Part shown: one piece after another, positions 1 to 11,700 of the stretch
How the letters are laid out: the number at the start of each line of letters is the position of its first letter
Numbering within the stretch: the first letter of the stretch is position 1
Origin: Isoetes taiwanensis
Lineage: Eukaryota; Streptophyta; Lycopodiopsida; Isoetales; Isoetaceae
NCBI GenBank assembly: GCA_021234155.1
Contig: JAJEKV010000054.1
Location: forward strand, 3,447,622-3,511,621
Reading direction: 5' to 3'
DNA length: 64,000 nucleotides
Notes under the pieces: model-generated
Databases searched by the model: none
What the model saw: the letters and a program-made list of their open reading frames with translations, nothing else
Told to the model about the DNA's origin: nothing
Made by a program: the position numbers and the translations under genes

Positions 1-1190
1 TATTTACATTTGTAAGCTCATATATTACATGAAGATGAAGTGATGTCTTTGCTCGAACAACGGTGATAGGATCAAGTTTACTCTTGAAATTTTTATACGG
101 GTAGGTTATGACATAATATCTTATTAGGCAAATCTCTTAATAGGCTTACTTCGTTGCCATTATTATCATTGCTTCCTCCTCTAGTTGAATTGCAATCATA
201 GGATGACAATATATTCCTTAGCATATACCACAAGATGAGATATGGATCTTCAAACACGACGTTTGAAGGGTCAAGCGCTAATGTGGCTCTATAATTTAGG
301 GCGTGAAACGTTTATGAAAAGATGTAGATTGATGGAAAGATCTAGTGGACGAGGAAAATTATATCTGTCTTTGCATTATTATGTTGAATAAGAGTCTTTC
401 AAACTCATCTTGAATTTGAAATTAATAAGTAGCCCATAAATAACACATTGGTAGCAACCTAAGTATGTAAGGTGGTGTTATCCGTAATTTTGGTATAACA
501 GAATTAAGCTTTTATAGGCAATAAGCTAACAATAGAAAAGTGCCTAATATGCAACTAAAATGACTAGCACAACATGAAAAATAGAATTGAATGGATTTTA
601 TCGATCCCAGAGACCAATTGGCCTATGGGATGCAATTAAGGATATAACAAATGTATTATTGCTAGGACTAAAAAACCCTCATCCCGAAGGGTTTTCGAGG
701 AAAAACCTTGGCAGTAATTTGTATGCTAAGAAACTATACAATAATACATTACTAGTAAATTGCCCACCTTTGGTGGGCTTTACATGTGATTGTTCACCTT
801 TTATGATTGTTCCATATGTTGGAAGTTTGTAAATGTTTTGACTACAATGAGAAAAATGTGCAGTAACCCTTTTACAAAATTGTTGAAAATCTACCTTTTA
901 TTAGGGAAAGAAAGTTCCCTCTTTCCTGCCACCACAATAGTGTAGAATTTGGCCTATTGATCCATAGTCATCCCAATTGTTTCCACATACAACCCAACCT
1001 TTGCTGAACACATTACAATGGTTGTTTACAACATTGAACCAAATCCTAATAAATCTCTGGTGTGTTCCATCTCCTTGTTCTTGCTGATTAGAATTTCCTA
1101 TTACAGCTCATAAAGAATGGACCTGAAAGTACAACGAATTTACTCATTGACTCATAAGATTGTCATGGCATTATAGAAATGATGGTGGAA
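1..1190. other. AT-rich stretch, no gene recognised
   Basis: No convincing gene. A 49-codon frame at 242-391 (+) contains the string RRLKGQALMWLYNL, which vaguely resembles the region around the conserved Trp of retrotransposon gag proteins, but nothing else around it supports a gag. A short perfect stem (AAAACCC at 672-678 with GGGTTTT at 689-695) is visible and could be a small hairpin. The 81-codon frame at 587-832 has no recognisable domain. Confidence 0.4.
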
Positions 1191-1191
1191 T

Positions 1192-1380
1192 TTAGCAAGC
1201 AAATACCTGCCAGTATCTTTCGTGCACCTTGTCTTGCAGGGCTAATTTGCATATTTTCACAAACACTTTGAGAAAGCTTGCAATAAGTTGATTGTCAAGC
1301 AGGTATATTGCCCATCTGCTAGAAAATACGCCTTTCTCTGCCTCTTTCCATGCAGCCATGGCACTTCCATTTTGTTGCAA
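1192..1380 (-). other. Unassigned exon-like open frame
   Basis: A 62-codon minus-strand frame with protein-like composition (contains AAWKEAEKGVFSSRWAIYLL and DKVHERYWQ). The YWQ codons are followed by GTATTTGC, a plausible 5' splice site, so it may be an exon of a captured or decayed host gene. I do not recognise the family. It lies downstream of the F-box relic on the same strand, so it could be the tail of that gene or a third unrelated fragment. Confidence 0.25.
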
Positions 1381-1489
1381 ATGATCTCAAACGTTGTTGA
1401 TCAGAGTTACTCAACTAAAGCCCAGCTATACAATACAAAACCAAAACAGTAAAATATTTGCCAGCAGGAAACCTCAAGTTTCATTTTAT

Positions 1490-2082
1490 TATGGAAGACT
1501 CCTCTTCCACCTTGTTCTCCTCATAGTCGCACCTTTCTTAAGCCTTCTCCATGATCTGGTAAGCAAATTGCATACAATAAATTTTTTCTGCCCTGCTGTT
1601 GATGCACAGAAATAGATTAACCCCCTACTGCCTCAACTGGAATATATCTCTCTGTTAACGACAGATTTGGCAATGGTATATGAAACCAAGATCTTGAAAT
1701 TGGATCATACACAGATCCATCTTTGTATCCATGGTTTGTGAACATCAAAAACCAGGGGGACTATTTTGAAATAACAGATTAATGTTCTAAAAATCTGATG
1801 AATTGATTAGTAATTGCCAGCTTCTTTTTACGCTGCGAAATCTGAGAAGGCTTGGCAGTGGAAGTCGAAGAAGAACATGAACAAATGGTCAGGAATATTG
1901 CTCCAGATTTCTGAAAACAGATAAGGCGATGGAGTTTCTTGTTCTTGATTCAGGTATTGGACCGAAATAATTTCTGCTTCTTGATTAGGGTAAGAAGATG
2001 AAAATTCTATTTCTTTGTCAAGGATTACCTCATGAACAGGATATGGCGCCGGATATGCTTGTATCGGAGCGGAATCTTGCAC
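1490..2082 (-). pseudogene. F-box/kelch protein relic, HAWAIIAN SKIRT-like
   Basis: Minus-strand remains of an F-box protein, the substrate-recruiting subunit of an SCF ubiquitin ligase. An acidic leader (2082 down to about 1915) runs into the F-box start SEIWSNIPDHLF. After a one-base shift near 1880 the F-box continues as VLLRLPLPSLLRFRSVKK (about 1878-1820). A further piece at about 1752-1550 reads FLMFTNHGYKDGSVYDP, SRSWFHIPLP, then after another shift LIYFCAST and FIVCNLLTRSWRRL. That is the order seen in the HWS/At3g61590 group: F-box, FMF, YDP...W, GLVCF, VCNP.T..WR. At least two frameshifts and a TAA make it a pseudogene. The kelch-like C-terminus is not recognisable. The start is uncertain: the 2082 codon is GTG, and an ATG-rich segment lies upstream in another frame. 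Confidence 0.68.
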
Positions 2083-2130
2083 ACATCCATTGCTTCCATA
2101 TTGATGGATTCTTCATTTTCACCGGATTGC

Positions 2131-2319
2131 TCATCTTATATTATAAAATATCTCAGAGCTGTTAGAGGAAGATCCTTGAGAAATGGGAAGGTTTAAACGC
2201 GCGCAAGAACCGTAGAAAATTCTAGCAGCATCATCATATTCTTTAGCTGCTTTGTGAGCAGCAGGATAAGTTCCAAGCCATAACCGAGCGCCTCTGTTTG
2301 GTTCCCGTATTTCAGAAAC
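2131..2319 (-). pseudogene. DREB-type AP2/ERF domain relic
   Basis: Sixty-two minus-strand codons from 2319 to a TGA at 2133-2131 encode most of an AP2/ERF DNA-binding domain: SEIREPNRGARLWLGTYP, then AAKEYDDAARIFYGSCARL and NLP. The EIR..RGARLWLG strand and the YDDAAR..YGSCARLNLP helix place it in the DREB group, whose members bind DRE/CRT promoter elements in drought and cold responses. The first ~20 residues (YRGVR..WGKW) are missing; the sequence starts just after a TTAG that could be a splice acceptor. After NLP comes a Ser-rich tail and the stop; another frame continues (DEQSGENEESINMEAMDV). It is N-truncated, out of frame downstream, and fused directly to the F-box relic. The MULE 5' region begins 197 bp upstream. 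Confidence 0.85.
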
Positions 2320-2515
2320 CTAAGTCCCAAGTCCGTTGTTTAACTACCCGGTGTTCAAACAGAGCCCCAAGTCCGCTGCCTAACTCCCTAGAAGTTGCAT
2401 AGAGCATTGTCCGGCCTCCCTTCCGGCCCCCCTTTCCCCTCTCAAAATATATGCAGCGGATTTAGGTCATCAAGAATCCTTGGAGATGAAGTTTTAATCT
2501 GCTTCCGCATGGTTG

Positions 2516-3480
2516 CTGGCTCAGGATAGTCTTACCCTGGTTTCGGGGATCCCGGAGGTGAAAATACCGTCCTCCGGTATCATCGCCAGGGCTCGACGGA
2601 ATCCGTTTCAGGACCCCCGCTTTCCGCCGTCCGACACACATGAGGGTCTGCATAATCTGAGGCGTCAGCCCCGCGACACATCCGGGCCGTCCAGGTGGTG
2701 TTCCCGCCTCCGTTATCACCAACACGATCAGCCCTCAGGGATCCCCATCTTTAATGGCCGATAACCGCGCCCGATATCGGCCGTGGGTGTGATCCCCTCC
2801 TACAGGATCGCCATCGGCGTGGCGATATCGACCCACCCGATATCGCCACCTTATCCCGGCCTCCGGGATCCCACCATGGCCCGACATCGGCCGACATCGG
2901 GGACAGAAAATCTTTGCCCTCGGGATCTCCGGATGGGACTCACGGCGATACTTAAGCGCCCGATATCAGTCGTGGTGAATCCCTCCTCCGGGATCACCGA
3001 TACCCCCGGTCATGATTACTTCCTCCGAGATCACCCACATAGGGCCGATATCGGCCGATCCGTCTCGGCAGCGTTATCCGCCCTCGGGATCATCCAGGTG
3101 GATGCGTGGGACCATCTTTGCCCACCGGGTTCGATATCTGGTGTGATTCCCTCCTCCAGGATCACCACACTGCCAGAGTGATTCCCTCCTCTGGGATCCC
3201 CACGTACTTTATGCATGAAAATCGGCGGTGGCGAGCGGGCGGGGAGGGATCATGCGGCCGGTTTTGAACATCTCAGCCCATGCACGGACCAACCATTGAG
3301 ATCTGAACACCTCGGATGTCGGAAACCACCCTCCGGGATCCCACATTTGTCTTCCAGAATTTCTCTGCGCTGCTGCATATGCACAGACGGATGTTCGAAG
3401 CGGCCCCTGGGAGCTATGGACGATTGGGGGCTGGAGTAGAAGGTAGCACAGGTATTTATCTTCTTAAGATTATTTTTAGG
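2516..3480 (+). mobile_element. MULE 5' subterminal region, copy A
   Basis: GC-rich block that aligns from GGCTCAGGATAGTCTTACC onward with 19862 and 38521. It is packed with CCTCCGGGATC/GATCCCGGAGG motifs and CGATATCGGCC motifs in both orientations. In the 38521 copy the block leads into the 5' UTR of an Ulp1-like gene. Here it is followed by a CACTA insertion and then MULE transposase exons, so I read it as the subterminal/promoter region of a MULE family. The 3' part (3180-3440) is diverged from the other copies. Short frames across it have no protein similarity I can recognise. Confidence 0.6.
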
Positions 3481-3486
3481 AGTTAA

Positions 3487-6154
3487 CACTAGAGTGGTCA
3501 GGTGATGGACCAGAAATGGTCCATTTGCAGTGTTCACTTTAAAATTCATATAAAATCAATGGTACAAAATCTATTCGAACCCTTCCTAGGAGTTCGTATA
3601 TGGCAGTCATGGTCCACTAGAAAAATATCTAAAAATATATACACCTCCATTCTTGTAAGTTATGCTCTAGCAAACTCAGGGGGGTCAAGTACCAAAAGCT
3701 TCATGTTTACATAAAGTAAAACTGTCTTGACAAAACGATTTTTTCAAATTTTTTGATTACCATGATATTTTTCTAGACGAGATAGAGAAAATAACACAAA
3801 AAACCACATGTCAATCCGAAGTCTGTGAAGAAAGATAGGGCCATTCAGACATGACAGGGTCAAAACTGCTTTCTGCCTCCTCAGAACCAATTATGGTTCC
3901 CAGAAGGCAGTTGTAGTTTAAATACAACAACTTTTACAAGGAAATGCATTTTGAGCTAATATTTGACATACAAGCAATTGACAAGTTTCTTCATCCCATA
4001 AAAATGTTGGCTGGCCTTGAATTTGACGTTTGGACTTTCACTTTTGATCTCAATTTGAGGTAACTTGTAATAATGATTAATATTTCCCCCAATAGAACAA
4101 AACTTACTCTATGATGTCCTCCAAAAAATCATAATATGAAAGTTCAAAATGATATGAAACCAATGAAAAAACAAGCTCATTAAAAAAGCAAAAGACATGG
4201 TCACAAGAAATCAAGAAAGGTTTCTGTACCTGAGCCCATTATTGGTCCATAGGTCCATTTAAAATCAATAACTTCCTTATATTAATTGATCTGAAGTTGA
4301 ATTTTGGGATATGAATAGCTTCTCATTTACTTTAGTAAGGAAAATATTTGTTGATCATAACCTTGAGATTTGGATTAGACTTTATAGCATCAAATTCAAA
4401 TATGTCTTATATGTTTATTCTAGATTTATGCCTCGAGATGTGACTTTAAAAAAATACATTCTCAAAATGTCCCATGTCTGAAATCAATGCAAAAAAATTC
4501 AAAGAAAAATATGGAAGTTTATGACTATAAAAAGTCAAGTTAGACTGTTATGTGCAGCTCCACTTGCACAACATTATTGGTCCACAGGTTTGGAAGTTTA
4601 AAAATTAATAGAGGCAACATCTTAATCAATTTTGATCTCAACTTTAGAATATAGTTTATGCGTACAGTTCTCTATGGGGAAAAATTAATTGGTTAGACGA
4701 GCTTCCATGATTTGAGGGCAATGTTTAAGCCCAAATAACTGTGAATTTATGGGGTATTTATTTGCCAATTGAATCTACATGGGCTTCCACTTACACCATT
4801 CAAAAATTATATTGTTAAAGGTAGGAAACCATGGTATCATTATGGGGACAAAATGGATAGGGCTAGTGAGAGTATATGCTCTATACAATTGGTCTAGTTA
4901 TGGACCATAAATGGTTCATGCTTAATTATATTCATATCTTTCAAATAGTATATTATTTCAATATGAAAATTGAGAGTTATATTGCAAAGGAAGGCCCGCA
5001 TTCATGAAAAATATAGTGTACATAAAAGATGACCTACTTGTAACATTATCCTACTAGAACTCTAATGCTTTGTAGCAGCAATGGATACACCAGTTTTATA
5101 CTAGTAAAGAATAACCATGTTTCTCCATATATTTTTGTAAGAAAGCCACACAACCTATATAGGCGACCTATATATATGTCCCTTATCATATTTTGAACCA
5201 TTTGAAAGGCTTATTTGGAGAAATGTAGTGTGTTTTCTACAAAGCTAAGAAAGACGCATCAAAGGTCATATGGTTTAATTTTTTATTCTTATACTTCAAC
5301 TTCACAATCTTCACTTTCATTCATCAATAAACATCACTAGCTAGTAAATGATGAGTTTTCAACCTATAATTTTGGAATTAACTCAAATTTTTAACCTCTA
5401 ACGTGTTAATCCTATGGTTGTACATCATCTTTAAATCTAGTTAATTGCATGGTTAAACCCTAATTACACTATATGCAAGTTGATAGAGTGATTTTCTATG
5501 TAGATATAAGAAGAATGCATCATTCATTACCCTCGTGATACTTACAGGTGGTGATTTTGGAGCATTTTAACATATAATTTTGTCCTAAATTCTGTATTGG
5601 AAATTCTCTATTAGATTTTGAAGTTGATATAACTTATGAACACTCCAAAAAAACATAAGATTATACTTTATATAGTTAAGAATACATGGCCACAAGAATT
5701 AACTCAAAACTTGTAATAATAAGATAGAAATAATTCCTAAACCGCATGAAGCATTTTTGAACAAAATAGGGTTTGCCGGCTTCCACAGACGTTAGATGAT
5801 AGCAACCAAAGCTGAAAACATACAAATCAATGTGTTCTATCATAAATAGACAAATACTTCCAATTTTAGCAAGGTTTAGGCTTGTTTATGCTAGGAAAAC
5901 CTAAGAATGCAGTTCTGGACTGTTGCAGAAACTGTCAAATTCTCTAATATTTGAACAATCACTACAACATATAGGTGAATTCATTGGCCTTGAAATTCTC
6001 GAAGGTCATTAAGAATCAAGTAAAGATTGATATGGTGGCGATATATCGCGAAATTGAAACTTCTATTCTCAGATATATTGGTTTAAGTGACAGTGGGTCA
6101 ACTGGACCAATTCTGGTCCATGGACCAGGAATGGTCCCCGGGACCACTCTAGTG
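3487..6154. mobile_element. Non-autonomous CACTA-like transposon (2,668 bp)
   Basis: The ends are inverted: 3487 starts CACTAGAGTGGTC and the reverse complement of 6154 also starts CACTAGAGTGGTC (13 bp identical). Both ends then carry palindromic GGACCA...TGGTCC motifs: 3506-3523 at the left and several between 6105 and 6145 at the right. Related TTGGTCCA motifs recur near 4239, 4574 and 4902. A CACTA terminus followed by short subterminal motifs in both orientations is the hallmark of En/Spm elements. The interior is AT-rich and has no transposase frame. Both flanks read TTAA, so the immediate 3-bp flanks are TAA and TTA rather than a perfect duplication. It lies between the MULE 5' region and the MULE transposase, and its right end creates a spurious N-terminal extension (5975) on the transposase frame. 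Confidence 0.7.
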
Positions 6155-7501
6155 TTAAGAAACGTATATCTGAGCTCCCTTTCTCGCCATTCCCAGCTGC
6201 GTGCTGAAATACATGTGGAGTCACCCCCTAATAGCATTTTCGACCACGGCAACCTACACTGGTTTCCAGAAGAGCACCAAGTTCCTTCTGCACAGGGAGG
6301 TGGAGAAATGCTTGTGTGGACCTGCTACTTCCCAACAAACCGGGTTGAAGACTTCATTCTTGGAGAGCAAAGAAATTGTGTGGCACCGTGCAGCTTCTAC
6401 TTAAGGAGTTCCAATCTCGAGAGGGTGCTAAAGAGACCAACCAGGGATTCTTATTTGACTATGTATTTCTAAAACCCTATCCTCTAGTTTACTGTTGTTG
6501 TTGTTGTTTCTGTAGTAGAAAACATTGTAGCAGAAGTATATTTAATTCTTAGATGTACATGCACCACTTTCGTGCACTAATTTTGAACACTCAAAATAGG
6601 TATTGGTGCACATCAAGACTTTGAACACTCACGTGGTTGCTGATGGACCACGTCAACCTGGCACACGGAGGAAAAGAGTTGAGAGGGGTGAGAGTGTGCG
6701 TAGGGGCTGCCAATGCCATTTTACCATTAGGCAACTCTATCTTCTGCCAGAATGCTCGCAAGTTACTTATTATGGGTTTGAGCATAGAAATCTGCAAGGT
6801 GAGCCTTGCCATGGTAAATTTGTTGACGTAGAGAAAGGTATCAGATTCAAGCTAGCACCATGGATCTCTCAGGAATTGAGGGAATGGGTTAGAGAAAAGC
6901 TCGTCCATTGGCACACCCCACGAAGTGTTATGAATATGCACGAGGAGAGGTGGAGATTTAAGAAAAACTAGAACCACACCCCAAACACTATTATACATTC
7001 TGTTTTTTGTCCAACTTACTATTTTATTACAGCATCTTTATCCGAGTAAGTAACCAGTGGCACATTGCTAAACGCCATCATTATCACGTCGACCACCGGG
7101 CCGTTCCGGCTTTCTTCCCCCCTTGCTTGCTTGCTTGGTTCGTCCGGCTCGCTCTCCGCACGAGAGCAGGGGCCACCAACCACAACAAGGCCGGCAATCC
7201 GGAACGAGGCCACAAAGGTGCCACAATGGAGAGGATAGTATGTGTAGAGATGACATGTTGAAGATCCGGGATGTTTACAACATTGAGAAGAGTGTTGTTA
7301 GAAACACTTGGAAGCTACATGAAGACCTTCCCACTAGCATCAACATGTGGGTGCAACAACATCTTGAGTCCGTGTTCTTGTATGAACATGGTGACACGTT
7401 CCAATTGGGAGTGATGACTCCAATCCAAAGAGAGGCAATGCTGAAGTTTGGAAAGAATAGGGCCATTTGCATGGATGCAACCTTCAAAACTAATGACAAG
7501 A
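6155..7501 (+). pseudogene. MULE transposase, N-terminal half
   Basis: Three blocks look like exons of a Mutator-like transposase. Block 1 (6155-6463) ends RDSYLTMY at a possible GTATTTC donor. Block 2 (about 6600-6970) contains RRGCQCHFTIRQLY, GFEHRNLQGEPCHGKF and APWISQELREWVREKL. Block 3 (about 7240-7501) contains IRDVYNIEKSV, RNTWKLHEDLPTSINMWV, MLKFGKNRA and MDATFKTNDKR, ending at a GTACAC donor. MDATFKTN is where the first catalytic Asp of the MULE DDE core sits. The rest of the core, the second Asp, the Glu and the SWIM finger are absent, because gag sequence of a gypsy element begins about 40 bp further on. The element is therefore broken. The proteins of this family cut and join transposon ends in the nucleus. 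Confidence 0.72.
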
Positions 7502-7543
7502 GGTACACTACTTTGTGTTTATTTCCATTCTAGATCTTTTCCA

Positions 7544-8399
7544 TAGTCCATTTAAGGAGAGTGAAGCTAGTGCTTGGTGACTTATGAGAAGCTTATGGGA
7601 ACCACTTCTTGGAATGATCTTGTCACCAAGTTTTTAGACAGGTTCGGAAAACTTGCTGCTCCTAAGGACCTTGTTAATGAATTGAAAAATTTCTCCATTT
7701 ATGCAGGTGAAAGTGTTAGTCAGTACAAGGAAAGGTTCAGTACCTTCATGAATAGATGTCAGAAAGGTCAAGTTACCATCCCCATGCTCTTTTTGGTGTC
7801 CTCCTTCATTAAAGGCCTATCTTCTAGACCAGAAATTCATAGGAAACTTATCAAGATTCAAGCTGCATAAGGTTTTGATTCCATCTACAAGGTTTTTGCC
7901 AAGACAACTGAATTGACCAAAATGCTTTCTATCCTACCAGAAAAACACAATAGCTTTCATCATGACCCCTTCTACCCTGATGCCATTGATGGTCCTTATG
8001 AACCTCACCATTTACGTTTCCTATCTATCTTTGTGCATAAAGAAAAGAAAAACCAAAGATGAAGAGGGTGATTCTCAAATTTCGAGGAGGTTAAAGCGAG
8101 ACTTGACAAAGGTAACTGAAGCTTTAGCAGAAGTGACCAAACAACTTGTGGAGCTCAAAGCAAGCAGGGCAGGTAGAACTTATCCTGAATGTATTCATTG
8201 CAATAGAGCTTCACATCCAGCTGACATTTGCTATTGGCAAATATGTCCTAAATGTAAAAAGAAGGGTCATTTTGGTAGAGAATGTCCAGTTTATGCTTTT
8301 TGCAAGGAGATTGGTCATACTGACCTTAGGTGCTCTGTCAAAGAATATTTTGCCAAGCAAGAGAGAGAGAGAAAAAACCTGAGGCAACTCTCCATGTAA
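7544..8399 (+). pseudogene. gag: Gypsy-1 gag (5' truncated)
   Basis: Gag forms the retrotransposon particle and binds its RNA. A retrotrans_gag core begins at about 7544 (FKESEASAW, one-base shift near 7573, then TSWNDLVTKFLDRFGK, ESVSQYKERF, FIKGL) and ends at TAA 7868-7870. The frame continues beyond it as GFDSIYKVFAKTTELTK, then shifts to the 7962-8399 frame. That frame carries a basic coiled segment and three knuckles: CIHC-x4-H-x4-C, CPKC-x4-H-x4-C and a degenerate FCKEIGHTDLRC. The nucleocapsid with multiple CCHC knuckles is in the normal position before protease. The N-terminal matrix-like part is missing. Confidence 0.8.
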
Positions 8400-8429
8400 G
8401 GTTTGCTTAATCTACTAGTTCTATAAGGT

Positions 8430-8717
8430 TTGTGCAAAAGCTCTGTAAATGCCAAAGGCGAGGAAGTAATGGTGGTACAAACCAGAAGCATGGGAGAGGT
8501 CCATAGACCTGCTGAACCTAATAAATTTGTTCCAGAGCATTCAAGGAGGTCAACATTGCCACCACCCTCTGTTATAGAAGTTCCTCCCCAGGAAATAGCT
8601 CCACCTCCCCAACAAAAGTATGGTAAGAGAGATCAAGATCTTAATGAATTAGATGTGTTATTAAAAAATTCCAAAGTAAGTGTGGATTTATTTACTTTGT
8701 TAAAGATTTGCACCTAG
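8430..8717 (+). pseudogene. Gypsy-1 gag-protease linker
   Basis: A 95-codon frame with VVQTRSMGEV and a Pro-rich tract (LPPPSVIEVPPQEIAPPPQQ). This is the kind of linker found between nucleocapsid and protease in Tat/Athila polyproteins. It ends at a TAG (8715-8717), while the protease frame opens 43 bp later, so one or more indels break an original gag-pol frame. It has no enzymatic domain of its own. Confidence 0.55.
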
Positions 8718-8760
8718 TTATAGGAAAAAATTACTGCAACAAATCACCTTTAGTGAGGCA

Positions 8761-11700
8761 GTGGCTTGTGTAGGCATTGCAAATGCTACTAATCTTATTT
8801 TGGCTCAAAATGAGGAAGATCCAGGTGCATTTATGTGTTCAGCTACTCTAGGAGGGTACTCCCTTTCTAATGTGTTGCTGGATGGTGGATCACCCTTAAA
8901 TATTATGCCTTATCATGTTATGAAAAAATTTGGCCTCGAGATAGATAAAAGATCATTTGTTTTGTTAAAATCCTTTTCCAATGCTAAAATAGCACCAGTT
9001 GGTATTGTGACCAAAGTTCCTGTTAATACTGAAGGCATTGTTGTAGCTGCCAACTTTGTTGTTGTTGCTTTTGAGGATTTGGGAGAAGATGCAGATATAT
9101 ATGACATCTTGCTAGGAAGAAGATGGATGGCCACAGTTGATGCTAGGCCAATCTGGTCTGAAGGGAGGTGCACCATTTCAAATGGTACCCAAGTGGCCAC
9201 AATCTACAACCAGGATGATTCTTATGGCTTCAAGGAAGAGGTACACTTTATTAAAGAAATGCTTATAGAAGAGCCTCTAGGATCTTACAGTTTAGCAACC
9301 TCTAGCACAAAGAAAATTGATTTGATCCCCTTGATTAGGGAGTGTGCACTACCTTGTTTATGGTTTGATGGAGGGATTTCAAAGAAATTAAATGTAGTTT
9401 CATCTGCAGCTATACTAAAGGATACTTCCAATAAGCTCTTGGGTAACGTAGGAAGATTTTTTCCTCAGATAACTTCCAATGTAGCAGAGTATAAAGCTTT
9501 GATTGCAGGTCTCCAAGAAGCTAAGGCTATGGACATTTCAATCATACACATTTATGGAGACTCTCAATTGGTTTGCAGACAGGTTAATGGTGAATATCAG
9601 GCCAAGAATGCTGACATGGAGTCTCTGAGAAACCAGGTAATGGGAATGCTTGCTTATTTTACTTCCTGGAAAATCACTCATATCCCAAGGGAGCAGAATT
9701 GGGAAACTGATGCTTTGCGCAGAGATACCTTAATGACTTATTTATCTGAGGGAGCTATACCAGAGGAAGATCTTGATGAGGACGGGGCTAAGGAATTTTG
9801 CCCTATATTAGTCATAAGTGCATCACAAGAAGAAGTAACCAATGAAGTCATCATTAATAAACATGGCCAGCAAAGAACTCTGTTTGTGGGAGATCTCTTT
9901 GATACACAAAACAAGGAAGAGATTACCAAATTCTTTGAAGAAATAAGTGATGTGTTTGCTTGGGATTATTCTGAGCTCATTGGTATCAAGGAAGAGGTAT
10001 GTCAATTTGAAATTAAAATTAAGGAGGGGTGTAAACCTATTTTCCAGAAGTTAAGGAGGATCAATGCCTCACTTTTAGATCTAATCAAAGATGAGTTGCA
10101 TAAGATGTTGGATGCAGGTGTTATTGTGGAGATTATTAATCCTGAATGGGTGTCATGCATTGTTCCAGTGGAAAAAAAGAATGGTGCTTTGAGAATTTGT
10201 ATAGATTATCGAGACCTGAACAAAGCCACCATAAAAGATTGTTATCCTTTGCCTTTTTTAGAGGAAATTCTATATGTTGTTGCAAGGAAAGACATGTACT
10301 CATTTTTGGATGGTTTTTCAGGATTTAATCAGATCAGTATCAAAGAGGAGGATCAGCCAAAGACTTCATTTATCACTCCCTGGGGTACATATGCTATGAA
10401 AAGAATGCCATTTGGCTTAATGAATGCCCCAGCTACTTTCCAAAGGGCAATGGATGTTATTTTCAAAACCATGTCTGCTGAAGAGTTTAGGGTGTATCTA
10501 GATGACATTTGTTTGGGTTCTCACTCTACTAACCATGTGGAATTACTTGCAAAAATTTGCTCTTTATGCAGGACTTCAGGAGTTAATCTAAATCCAAAAA
10601 AGTGCATATTTTTTGCATCAAAAGGACAGCTCTTAGGACATGAAGTATCAAACCAAGGTATTCAAGTTGCTCAAGATAAGATTGAAGCCCTCAAAAAGCT
10701 AGCACCCCCCAAGAATTTAAAGCAGGTTAAGAGCTTTATTGGTATGACGAGTTTCCTTAGAATGTATATTCCAAATTTTGCTCATATCTTGAGCCCCATT
10801 TCTAAGTTGACCAGGGTAGGTAATTTTTCTAAGTCTGAAAGCAAGCACATACCTATCACCTGGACTTCAGAATGCCAAGAGGCTTTTGACTTCCTCATTT
10901 CATCCATATGTGAAGCTACTCTTTTGAAAAAACCAGATCTGAGCATGCCATTTGAAGTTTATATCACTGTTACTAAAAAGGCCATAGGTTTAGCCATTTT
11001 GCAGGATAAGCATACCATAGTTTTTGCAAGCAAACAATGGTCTGCTCTTGAAGAAAGATACACCAAAATAGAAAAAATCTTTCTTTGCTCTCATGTTTCT
11101 TATTAATAGACAAGGACATTTGCTTCTGAAAAGCCAAGTCCAAGTCTACATGAAGCAAAACCCAATAGGTTTGCTATTTGGTAAGGCAAGTAATAAACCA
11201 AAGATCCAGAGGTGGGCCTGTAAGTTGCAAAGTTATGATATTTCTGTAAAGGAGTTGCATTTGGCACAGAATCCTAGCCTCTACTTGCCTTACATATTTT
11301 TTGACCATGAAGATGAATTGGATACTACTGACACTTCACTTGCAGTGGCACATCTAGAGGTAACTCAGGGAGATCAAGCCAAGGGAGGATGGCAGCAACC
11401 TATTAGAGATTTTCTACAATATGGGAACATCTCTCCAAGCCTCACTTCCAGTCAGAAAAGGAGATTCAAAGACAAGTGTAGACAATATCTTGTGCAAAGT
11501 TAACCGAGATGGAATCTTGTTGAGATGTGTAAATGAAGACGAGTCTGCCTTAATTATTAGGGAGATGCATAAAGGTATCTGTGGAGGACATTTTGCTGGG
11601 GATATCACTGCAAAAAAGATTCTCAGGTCTGGATATTATTGGCCTACTATTTTTAGAGATTGCTATGAGGTCATAAAAACTTGCCATCAATGTCAGATTT

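Noticed and set aside
5975-6154. N-terminal 60 residues of the 165-codon frame as part of the MULE transposase
   Set aside because: These bases are the right end of the CACTA-like element (ends at 6154); the transposase similarity starts after it.
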